Shown here: piece after piece, positions 27,000 to 33,580 of the stretch
Position numbering within the stretch: position 1 is the stretch's first letter
Layout: each line of letters starts with the position of its first letter
Assembly (NCBI GenBank): GCA_017448455.1
Contig: JAFSLL010000284.1
Coordinates: 1 to 36,192, forward strand
Length of the DNA: 36,192 bases
Origin: Oscillospiraceae bacterium
Lineage (GTDB): Bacteria; Bacillota; Clostridia; Oscillospirales; Oscillospiraceae
Direction: 5' to 3'
Notes under the pieces: model-generated
The model's input: the letters and a program-made list of their open reading frames with translations, nothing else
What the model was told of the DNA's origin: nothing
Databases searched by the model: none
Translations under genes and position numbers: made by a program

Positions 27000-29900
27000 T
27001 TATTTCCGTGCGGCAATCTCCGGGCACTCCGCCAATGCCGCGTAGAAGGCTTCTGAGAACTCCTCCCCGTCAAAGTCGAAGGCAACTACAACAAAAGCGC
27101 CCAACCATTCTGCTTTGAAATGTAACTTCCCGGTGACGGGATCATATTGGGCCCGGAAGGCATGCAGTCTGCCGTCTGCCCCGATGAAAACCGCATAAAG
27201 GCTCTTCCCGACGCTCTGTACCGAAGGCGTATACTCCATATAGACGTCGACTGCGGTCGGCAGCACAGACAGCTCTTCTCCGTTGCGAGAGGCATGAAGC
27301 ACATAGGCACTGCCGGAAGTCTCGATCCATATCTCGATGCGGACTTCCGCTTCGGTCTCCTGTCCCCTGTCATCGTCGGGGTCTGTGGGGTCAGTCGGGT
27401 CGGTTGGGTCAGTCGGATCGGTCGGATCGGTCGGATCAGTCGGGTCGGTCGGGTCAGTCGGGTCAGTCGGGTCAGTCGGATCGGTCGGATCAGTCGGGTC
27501 GGTCGGGTCGGTCGGGTCGGTCGGGTCAGAATATGTTTTCCCCAGATTCACCGAGCCCGCTCCGGAACCGCCGAGAATCCCGCTGCCGGTAAAGCTCATA
27601 CTGGTCAACACCGCGGGTCCGACCGGTTCGACATAGGCGACGCCTGTGGAGAAGGAAATCCGAACCAGGCAGAGATCGTCAGCTCTGACATCACCCCCCA
27701 GGTCCTCTTCATAGTCGTAGTAGTCCGCTGTAATGACAGTCTGCGTGCCGCTCTGCGTTTTGTAAACCAGCTCTATTACGATATACCAGTATTCGTCTGT
27801 ATCCACCCCGCTGTTTTTTATGATGTCCGCCAGATCTTCCAAGGGCAGAAGCAGTCCGCCTTTTTCCAATACCGCTTCAACCTGCGTGTCGGATAAATTT
27901 TCCACAATTTCAATCCGCTGTCCCTTGTTTTTTCGTGTCTGCTGCTCAATTGTGGTGCAGGTAACGGGAATAACCGCGCCGTTCTCGGTATCGCTTCTCT
28001 CCGGGAGATTCTCCGGCTGCATGTGCAGAGGGCTCCAGGAAGTATCCAGGATTCCCGCATAATCATATACAATTCCGTCGACGTCTGTGGAGACCGATAC
28101 GCCATCCATCGTTGTTCCCGGTACCACCTCAAAAAGGCCGGATTCCAGGCAAAGGGTGCCGTTCCCGCTGATTGTTCCGCTGATTTTGATCGGGCTGTGA
28201 TTATTATAGCTTGCGGAATAGATCCAGTTTGTTCCCAGCGCCAGGGTGCCGTCGATAGAGGCAATTTTCAGCTCGGAAGCATCCGGGAGCACAACACTGC
28301 AATCACCGGAACTGACCAGCCCTGTGACCGTCTTCTGACCGGTTTCGCCGGATAGGGTAAGCCCGTTGATCCTGACATTGCTTTCTTCGTCGTTCAGAAA
28401 AACCGTGGTATCCTGGATCTTCAGAAGCTCGATATTTCCTTCCCCATAGATCCTCAGCACACCGGAAGCAAACGTTACTTCCGAGCCGGCAATACAGGCA
28501 GGCTCCGCAATCTCCGTCTGATAGGCGCTGACACTGCCGCTGCCAGTAAGAGCAGAAGTTTTATCTTCGATTGTGACCAATCCGTCACCTTCGACACTGC
28601 CATCGACGATCAGCTGTCCGCCGGCTTTTACCGTAAGTTCCGGATGCTGAAGAAAGTCACCGGTAGGCGTATGCCCGAGGCTGGAGAGGTCCTGCATCTC
28701 CAGCACAGCGCCATTTTCGATCTCCAGTGAGGCATTTGCGCCGATTGTGACCTTACCGATGGATTCGACGACATTATCTCTGCTGACCGCCTTATAGTCG
28801 TGGTCAACGCCATGGTAATAGCCTACACTGCCGTCCTCAAGTGCCTCCGCTCCGGTGCCGCAGAGAAGAAGCATTGTTCCATCAGGCATGACAAGCTCGC
28901 AGTCTTCCAGCACGTATTCCTCATCCAGGATCCCCGGAACCGAGCCGTTTACGAGCACATACCTGTCACCGTCCTGCTGTTTGACAAAGACCGCGACACT
29001 GCCCTCGTCATAGATATCCGTGAAGGTCAGCAGCTCCAGATCGCCTTCGAGGCTGTCTAAAAGCAGAATCCCTGTTCCGGCAATCCGGACTTTACCGCTT
29101 CCGGTAATCGAGGTAAGCCGGTTGAGCCCTGCCGCCAGAACAGTAATGTCACCGTCCGCACACAACTCTTCCGTGCCGCTGTGATTGACCATCACATAGC
29201 TCCCGTCCTCCAGTTGACTGAAGACGGTGTCCGCTTCGTCTTCTTCGCTGCCGGGCTGCTCGTCGTTCTCCTCAGTACCGCCGGACGCCTGCATCTTTGC
29301 TTCTTCGGCAGAAGAGTCGGCTGCTTCTGTATTCTCGATCATCGCATAAGCAGCTTCCATCTCAGGAGTGACCGCGCCTTCTTCTTTCTCGTCCGGCTTT
29401 TCAGATGCTCCTTCTTCTGCAGATTCCTCTGTGTTAGGAACAGACTCCGCCGCTTCATCCACAGCGGGATCCACAGCCTGCTCGACCGCGTCAACCGCAT
29501 CTTCCTCCGCTTTCGGGCTCTCTCCTTCAGAAGGACCGATGGAGGAATCCACGTCTGCCGGTTCTATCTCAGCTTCTTCCTCCTTCGAAGAAGACGGCTC
29601 ATCAAGCGGCAACTCCTCACCTGGGGCACTGAGCAACGTTGTGTCAGTGTCCGAAGGAACGGCTGTCGATGTTTCCGCACTGACAGGAAGCTCAACACCC
29701 GGCGCAGGAGCCTGCTCCACGCTGACGGCCACCGGGATATATTCCACCGACGAAGTTGCCTCAGGCACCGTGCCGGGTACTTCTGTCGCCGCTGACGGAG
29801 ATCCCCCAGAAGATGGAGCTGCATCCGAAGTTTCCGAGTAAAGCACCGGATCTGCGTTCATTTCGGCAGCTGGTTCGATAATCTGCGTAAGAGGTTCATC

Positions 29901-30005
29901 GGGGGGTGTCTGTTCATCCGTGTCAGCATAAGCCTTCCCGTGGAGCGCAAAGGCAAGCAGTGAAGCGAACACAACGCCGCCCAGTTTTCTAAGCCACTTT
30001 TTCAT
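27000..30005 (-). CDS. Large secreted acidic protein with 16 Asp-Pro-Thr repeats
   Basis: Exported protein of 1001 residues, not recognised as a known family. The signal peptide (KKWLRKLGG then a hydrophobic stretch, AYA-type end near 28) is followed by about 200 residues rich in Glu, Ser, Ala and Pro. A beta-rich region (about 240-820) with Gly/Asp turns and repeated valine/leucine strands resembles a surface beta-helix or carbohydrate-binding module in character. The 16 tandem Asp-Pro-Thr units come next, then a compact C-terminal domain of about 120 residues. No LPXTG motif, membrane anchor or SLH domain was seen, so attachment to the surface, if any, is by another route. ATG at 30005 has GAGGG 8 nt upstream and precedes the signal peptide; an earlier in-frame ATG at 30047 is less likely. 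It shares a transcript with the TIR-TPR gene. Confidence 0.85.
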   Translation of the reverse strand: MKKWLRKLGGVVFASLLAFALHGKAYADTDEQTPPDEPLTQIIEPAAEMNADPVLYSETSDAAPSSGGSPSAATEVPGTVPEATSSVEYIPVAVSVEQAPAPGVELPVSAETSTAVPSDTDTTLLSAPGEELPLDEPSSSKEEEAEIEPADVDSSIGPSEGESPKAEEDAVDAVEQAVDPAVDEAAESVPNTEESAEEGASEKPDEKEEGAVTPEMEAAYAMIENTEAADSSAEEAKMQASGGTEENDEQPGSEEDEADTVFSQLEDGSYVMVNHSGTEELCADGDITVLAAGLNRLTSITGSGKVRIAGTGILLLDSLEGDLELLTFTDIYDEGSVAVFVKQQDGDRYVLVNGSVPGILDEEYVLEDCELVMPDGTMLLLCGTGAEALEDGSVGYYHGVDHDYKAVSRDNVVESIGKVTIGANASLEIENGAVLEMQDLSSLGHTPTGDFLQHPELTVKAGGQLIVDGSVEGDGLVTIEDKTSALTGSGSVSAYQTEIAEPACIAGSEVTFASGVLRIYGEGNIELLKIQDTTVFLNDEESNVRINGLTLSGETGQKTVTGLVSSGDCSVVLPDASELKIASIDGTLALGTNWIYSASYNNHSPIKISGTISGNGTLCLESGLFEVVPGTTMDGVSVSTDVDGIVYDYAGILDTSWSPLHMQPENLPERSDTENGAVIPVTCTTIEQQTRKNKGQRIEIVENLSDTQVEAVLEKGGLLLPLEDLADIIKNSGVDTDEYWYIVIELVYKTQSGTQTVITADYYDYEEDLGGDVRADDLCLVRISFSTGVAYVEPVGPAVLTSMSFTGSGILGGSGAGSVNLGKTYSDPTDPTDPTDPTDPTDPTDPTDPTDPTDPTDPTDPTDPTDPTDPTDPTDPDDDRGQETEAEVRIEIWIETSGSAYVLHASRNGEELSVLPTAVDVYMEYTPSVQSVGKSLYAVFIGADGRLHAFRAQYDPVTGKLHFKAEWLGAFVVVAFDFDGEEFSEAFYAALAECPEIAARK
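27384..27527 (-). repeat. Sixteen 9-bp tandem units encoding Asp-Pro-Thr
   Basis: The units read gac-cc(g/a/c)-ac(c/t/a) in the coding direction, with variation at third positions. This is an in-frame spacer inside the secreted protein gene, expected to be extended and proline-rich. Near-identical 9-bp units can change number by slippage without a frameshift. Confidence 0.95.
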
Positions 30006-30108
30006 GCGTGTTTCCCTCTCTGAATTGAAAGACCGTTGGCATAGCACAGGAATACACTGTCTCCGCCAAAACTGCCAAATATGTCTTTTTGTATAAACGT
30101 TATGAGAT

Positions 30109-30138
30109 ATTATATCATATACTTGTTACGAATGACAA
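30109..30138 (-). promoter_or_regulatory. Promoter for the secreted-protein/TIR-TPR operon
   Basis: TTGTCA (30133-30138) and a perfect TATAAT (30109-30114) on the minus strand are separated by 18 bp. The predicted leader is about 95 nt. It lies divergently to the flavodoxin operon promoter, about 110 bp away. Confidence 0.72.
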
Positions 30139-30221
30139 TGCCTTTCGGGACAATTCATTGCGAAAATGATCCATTGCATGCGCTTCTGCAAGCCAATCCC
30201 ACAATCTATGGCCACCTGTAG

Positions 30222-30235
30222 TTAGAATTGTCTAA
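30222..30235. promoter_or_regulatory. Upstream TTAGA-N4-TCTAA dyad, possible operator
   Basis: A perfect 5-bp inverted repeat lies just upstream of the -35 box of the DUF2325 promoter. It shares TTAG/CTAA half-sites with the dyad at 30277-30287. DtxR-type iron regulators use TTAGG/CCTAA-like half-sites, which motivates but does not prove that assignment. Confidence 0.45.
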
Positions 30236-30243
30236 TTTTCTTG

Positions 30244-30272
30244 TTGACTTTTCCATTTTCCTGTGGTAAGCT
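30244..30272 (+). promoter_or_regulatory. Promoter for DUF2325-DUF3793-flavodoxin, weak -10
   Basis: TTGACT (30244-30249) has a good match to the -35 consensus. TAAGCT (30267-30272), 17 bp downstream, is a weak -10, as often seen at activated or tightly regulated promoters. Confidence 0.5.
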
Positions 30273-30276
30273 TTGA

Positions 30277-30287
30277 CTAACCGTTAG
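30277..30287. promoter_or_regulatory. CTAAC-N-GTTAG dyad at the predicted transcription start
   Basis: A perfect 11-bp inverted repeat lies about 5 bp after the -10 hexamer, where bound protein would block transcription. It pairs with the similar dyad at 30222-30235. Confidence 0.5.
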
Positions 30288-30325
30288 ATTCATTTAACCG
30301 CCAGGCAGGAAGGGAGGACTCCAAA

Positions 30326-30607
30326 ATGAGCGTCGTGATCATGGGGGGCAATGAGTGCATGGAGCGCAGGTATAAGGACCTGTGTGAGTCATACAACTGT
30401 TCCGCAAAGGTGTTTACCAAGCTCCGCGGCGGTCTTCAGGCCAAGGTAGGAAGTCCGGATCTGATGATCTTCTTTACAGATACGCTGTCCCACAAAATGC
30501 TCAATGGCGCAATGAGTGCGCTGCGGGGGCAGAGCACGATTATCGAGCACAGCAGAAGCAGTTCCCTTTCCGCACTCCGTACCATACTGGAAAAGCATAC
30601 TGCCTGA
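30326..30607 (+). CDS. DUF2325 domain-containing protein
   Basis: Small protein of 93 residues matching the DUF2325 pattern: MSVVIMGGNECMERRY, then GSPDLMIFFTDTLSHKM and a C-terminal SSSLSALRTIL. The fold is expected to be a short Rossmann-like alpha/beta unit; no enzymatic role is known to me. GGGAGG lies 8 nt before ATG. It leads an operon with DUF3793 and flavodoxin genes, an association that fits a response to iron or redox state, but its own role is inference. Confidence 0.88.
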   Translation: MSVVIMGGNECMERRYKDLCESYNCSAKVFTKLRGGLQAKVGSPDLMIFFTDTLSHKMLNGAMSALRGQSTIIEHSRSSSLSALRTILEKHTA

Positions 30608-30615
30608 GCCGAAAA

Positions 30616-31167
30616 ATGTCAGAAGAGTTGTTTGTAAGATGCTGTGCGCCGACGCTTGCCGGTCTGAAAACAGGGAGCATGTTCTCCTGCGCCTACCGAA
30701 AAAAGGAAGATCTGTTTCGGGACATCCGAAGTCTGAATCGGACACTCTCCTGCAGAGGGCTTCGCCTTCTTCCCCTCCGGTATCGTAACGGGAAAGCGCT
30801 ACTCTATGTATACCGTCCCGCGTCTCTCCAGAGCGACCTGAGCAGAAAAGAGGTACAGGACCTTCTGCAGGATGCAGGCTATACAGGGCTGTGCGGTGAT
30901 CAGTGCGTCCTTCAGCTGATCCGGCGAATGAGAAATTCCGAAGGATTTCCCCATGAGGTCGGGCTCTTTCTGAGCTATCCACCGGAAGATGTCCGCGGTT
31001 TTATCGAAAATCACGCGCAGAACTATAAGCTGATCGGGTATTGGAAAGTATACGGCGACGAAAAAAAAGCCAGAAAAACCTTTGAGACATACAGAAAATG
31101 TACAGATTCTTACTGCAAGTTTCTGAAGCAGGGTCATTCTCTTACCGAGCTGACAGTTGCAGTATGA
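30616..31167 (+). CDS. DUF3793 family protein
   Basis: Protein of 183 residues resembling DUF3793: an N-terminal CCAPTLAGLKTGSMFSC, a central HEVGLFLSYPPEDVRGFIEN and the following YKLIGYWKVYGDEKKA motif. Several conserved cysteines (two adjacent near residue 9, another near 25, more near 93-97 and 165-171) could bind metal or a cofactor, but no function is established. It starts 8 bp after the DUF2325 stop with a weak Shine-Dalgarno, so its expression probably depends on the upstream gene. It ends 25 bp before the flavodoxin gene. Confidence 0.85.
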   Translation: MSEELFVRCCAPTLAGLKTGSMFSCAYRKKEDLFRDIRSLNRTLSCRGLRLLPLRYRNGKALLYVYRPASLQSDLSRKEVQDLLQDAGYTGLCGDQCVLQLIRRMRNSEGFPHEVGLFLSYPPEDVRGFIENHAQNYKLIGYWKVYGDEKKARKTFETYRKCTDSYCKFLKQGHSLTELTVAV

Positions 31168-31192
31168 AAAATAGAAAGGAAGTAACAGCAAC

Positions 31193-31615
31193 ATGAAAAA
31201 AGTAGCAGTAGTATTCTGGAGCGGCACCGGAAACACCGAGGCCATGGCGGACGCGGTGGTAAAGGGAGCACAGGCAGCAGGCGCAGGCGTCACGAAAATC
31301 ACCGCTTCGGACTTTGGACCGGGCGATGTGAGCAAGTATGATGCCATCGCGTTCGGATGCCCGGCGATGGGGAGCGAGCAGCTGGAAGATGGCGAATTTG
31401 AGCCTATGTTCGACTCCGTGAAGGCAGCGCTCTCCGGCAAAAACATCGCTCTGTTCGGTTCCTATGGCTGGGGTGACTGTGAGTGGATGCGCAACTGGGA
31501 AGACGACTGCAAAGCCGTCGGAGCAGTACTGGCCTGCAACAGCGTCACCGCCAACGAAGCACCGGATGACGAAGCCGTCGCTGCCTGCAAAGCACTGGGT
31601 GCCGCTCTCGCTTGA
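31193..31615 (+). CDS. Flavodoxin
   Basis: Short-chain flavodoxin of 140 residues that carries FMN and transfers low-potential electrons in place of ferredoxin. The FMN phosphate loop SGTGNT is at 10-15, and FGSYGWGDCEW (about 89-99) supplies the isoalloxazine-facing loop. Flavodoxins commonly replace iron-sulfur ferredoxins when iron is short, which fits the candidate operator sites upstream of this operon. AAGGAAG precedes ATG and a strong hairpin follows the stop. Confidence 0.95.
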   Translation: MKKVAVVFWSGTGNTEAMADAVVKGAQAAGAGVTKITASDFGPGDVSKYDAIAFGCPAMGSEQLEDGEFEPMFDSVKAALSGKNIALFGSYGWGDCEWMRNWEDDCKAVGAVLACNSVTANEAPDDEAVAACKALGAALA

Positions 31616-31644
31616 TTTTCTGAAAGATACATAAAACTGTTTCT

Positions 31645-31686
31645 TGAAAAATGCATGTCTCTTACCCATGAGGCATGCATTTTTCA
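31645..31686 (+). terminator. Strong hairpin terminator after the flavodoxin gene
   Basis: Perfect 13-bp arms (31645-31657 with 31674-31686) are extended inward by a G-U and three more pairs, leaving an 8-nt loop. The A-rich and T-rich arm ends (GAAAAA/TTTTTC) make it a possible bidirectional terminator. Confidence 0.75.
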
Positions 31687-31824
31687 GCTTGCTGCGGCAC
31701 AGATTCTCTCTATCGAAACTGCTGTAGATTCCGGGAGAAAACATCGAATCTGCTCCCCGTCTGACGCTCTTGTCTCATCCCCGCGATTTCAGTTTCTGAA
31801 TCATTTGCTTACCGAAATTCATAC

Positions 31825-31853
31825 TTGCATCACTGAACTTTTTATAATACAAT
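31825..31853 (+). promoter_or_regulatory. Promoter for the GtrA-like gene
   Basis: TTGCAT (31825-31830) and TACAAT (31848-31853) are 17 bp apart. The leader to ATG at 31930 is about 70 nt. Confidence 0.6.
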
Positions 31854-31929
31854 ACGAACACTCAGCAGTTGCGAAGGAAAACCGATTATGGATTTCTTCG
31901 CAACAATCAGCGATACGGAGGTCGAGCAT

Positions 31930-32487
31930 ATGAACAAATTTGCAGAAAAACACCCGAAAGCCGCGCAGTGGATCCGGGAAGGTGGTCTGTTCCTGATCTT
32001 CAGTTATGTCGTCACATTTCTGAAATGGGGCCTGCTGACATTTCTCCCTGCCCTGTTTCAGAAAATGGTCGGAGATGTGGCCTGGGCATGGCCGGGCATT
32101 GAAGTTACCGTATTTGGTGTCCCGCTTACGCTTGCCGTAATTGGAAACAGTCTCGCCGACGGCGGCCTCGCCTTTACGCTGGCAAACTTCACATCGATTA
32201 TCATTGGCGAATGCATCAACTTCCCGCTACAGAGAAACGTCACCTTCCGGAGCAAAGGCCCTGTGATCCCCCAGATTCTCTGCCACTTTGCCGGAGCACT
32301 GGGCGTATTCTTCATCATGAATCTCTTCACCTGCATCTGGAATCCCGTAACGGCCGCTTTTCATGTGCCGGATGGGATCAGGAATATTGTTACGACCGTC
32401 GTAACCGGCGGTGTATCCATGATTATTATTTTTGCCATTGACAAAACGATTTTCTCTCCAGGGTTTGGCCGGAAAAAGGAAGGATAA
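31930..32487 (+). CDS. GtrA-like polytopic membrane protein
   Basis: This 185-residue protein has about four membrane segments (near 18-42, 70-105, 120-142 and 156-174). The stretch INFPLQRNVTFRSKG between the second and third matches the loop of GtrA proteins (typically NFxxNRxWTF), small membrane proteins linked to lipid-linked sugar translocation or cell-surface glycan modification. No glycosyltransferase neighbours it here. ATG at 31930 has GGAGG 8 nt upstream and is preferred over ATG at 31888. The family call rests on this motif and topology only. Confidence 0.6.
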   Translation: MNKFAEKHPKAAQWIREGGLFLIFSYVVTFLKWGLLTFLPALFQKMVGDVAWAWPGIEVTVFGVPLTLAVIGNSLADGGLAFTLANFTSIIIGECINFPLQRNVTFRSKGPVIPQILCHFAGALGVFFIMNLFTCIWNPVTAAFHVPDGIRNIVTTVVTGGVSMIIIFAIDKTIFSPGFGRKKEG

Positions 32488-32560
32488 TCGGAAAGATTCC
32501 ATCAAGCTTCCCGCATTGATCCACAGCAAATGAGATTTTCTTTCCGGCAGTAAAAAGCAC

Positions 32561-32579
32561 GCCCCTTTTAGGCAGGGGC
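32561..32579 (-). terminator. Possible terminator downstream of the recombinase remnant
   Basis: A short GCCCCT/AGGGGC stem with a 7-nt loop is followed on the minus strand by GTGCTTTTTA. It may be what remains of the terminator of the degraded recombinase gene. Confidence 0.4.
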
Positions 32580-32603
32580 CGATAAGACAATTTTTAATTT
32601 TTG

Positions 32604-32631
32604 AATGGCATGATCTTCGGGTCATGCCATT
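32604..32631. other. 12-bp hairpin closing a UUCG tetraloop
   Basis: Arms 32604-32615 and 32620-32631 pair (one G-U) around TTCG when read on the plus strand, an exceptionally stable RNA loop. The stem overlaps the stop codon of the recombinase remnant (32622-32624). Only a weak T-stretch follows on the plus strand, so whether it ends the GtrA-like transcript is uncertain. Confidence 0.5.
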
Positions 32632-33041
32632 TCCTGTTTCATCAGTTCATTCAGCGGGATGAATCCAATCAGATCATAGCAGATATGGATGCTCCGACAG
32701 CGCTTTCCGCTGCTTTTGTCAGGAGTCCCGACATAGATTGCTTGTATCAGCTCGTGGGCCGTATAAGACGATAATTCGGTCATTTCCGCGTATTTTCTGA
32801 CCTTCTGAATGAATTGTTCCTGATTCTGGTTCTGTTATTCCTGTGTTTCAATTTCCTGCTGTAAGACTTCTACATCAGCCTTCAGATTACGCTGCTCGTC
32901 CTCGTACCCCTGGCTTATCATGGTAAAACGATCGTCATTGACTTTGCTGGAAATATTGCCCTCATTCAAACGTATGAACAATTTATCCAATTCTTGAATA
33001 CGCTTCTCTATAATGTGACCGGACTCGTCAATTCTTGTTTC
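32622..33041 (-). pseudogene. Degraded C-terminal end of a large serine recombinase (DUF4368-like)
   Basis: Conceptual translation gives RIDESGHIIEKRIQELDKLF, a coiled-coil stretch with KVNDDRFTMISQGYEDEQ, then FIQKVRKYAEMTEL, AHELIQAIYVGTPDKSSGKR and a terminal IGFIPLNELM. This order is that of the C-terminus of Tn4451/Tn5397-type site-specific recombinases with a DUF4368 tail. An in-frame TAA lies at 32835-32837 and another stop at 33042-33044; the catalytic N-terminal resolvase and recombinase domains are absent. It marks a past integrated element, now mostly lost. Confidence 0.8.
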
Positions 33042-33044
33042 TCA

Positions 33045-33359
33045 CATTTTGGCTGTTTTCCTTTTTTTATTTCTCCGGACAAAAAGTGCCGGGTCACATA
33101 GAAACGCACCGATAGACGAACCCAAAGAGTCCGCCTTGATCGATATTGCTGTTGTTCTATATCTTCTCAGAAAACCATGGTCAGCTCTTATCTCAAAGCA
33201 CTCTCAAACCCTTCCGCGGAATAGCCAAACATGTGGTCCTCGTCTTTCCCATTCCTTCTGCTCCATCTATACTGTTGTTGACAAGAACTGAACAAATATT
33301 ACGAATCGCCTTCAAAAAGTTTCGAAATCGAAAATTTAATTTTTGAACAGCAAAAGTTT
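33045..33359. other. Intergenic stretch with no recognisable gene
   Basis: Frames on both strands are interrupted and no family pattern was found. The stretch may be decayed mobile-element DNA next to the recombinase remnant. A small TTTCG-N4-CGAAA dyad lies at 33320-33333. Confidence 0.4.
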
Positions 33360-33376
33360 CTTGCGAATTTCGCAAG
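33360..33376. promoter_or_regulatory. 17-bp palindromic operator candidate upstream of the deacylase promoter
   Basis: CTTGCGAA-N-TTCGCAAG is a perfect dyad with 8-bp arms. It ends 6 bp before the -35 box, a position usual for an activator or for a repressor that bends DNA. Confidence 0.55.
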
Positions 33377-33382
33377 GATCGG

Positions 33383-33411
33383 TTGACATCAAAAAAGTGA
33401 TGATATAAAAT
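33383..33411 (+). promoter_or_regulatory. Near-consensus promoter for the N-acyl-D-amino-acid deacylase operon
   Basis: A perfect TTGACA (33383-33388), a 17-bp spacer and TAAAAT (33406-33411). The predicted leader to ATG at 33581 is about 160 nt. This is the best promoter match in the window. Confidence 0.8.
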
Positions 33412-33580
33412 AATATATAGTAAATACTCATAAGGTTTCTTTACGACTATTGAAAACCAAGAGAGTATTTTCTGGCCGCACGTTGCCCGGACGGCGGCAC
33501 GGAGGACATTCGCTTCGGCGATGTATCCGTACACAGCACGTTGGTGGAAGCCTGCGGACAGAAAGGCAAAGGATGGTCCT

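Noticed and set aside
27384-27527. Possible CRISPR array because of the regular short repeats
   Set aside because: Units are 9 bp with no spacers and all in frame with a coding sequence; no cas gene is nearby.
27337-27636. Plus-strand reading frame rich in Gly-Ser-Val repeats
   Set aside because: It is the reverse complement of the Asp-Pro-Thr repeat of the secreted-protein gene and has no start context or family match.
32561-32579. Short GC hairpin as the main terminator of the GtrA-like gene
   Set aside because: On the plus strand no T-tract follows directly; the tail pattern fits the minus strand better.
33521-33580. Earlier start for the D-aminoacylase at ATG 33521
   Set aside because: The extra residues do not fit the family, and ATG at 33581 has AAAGGA at proper spacing and begins the conserved N-terminal strand.
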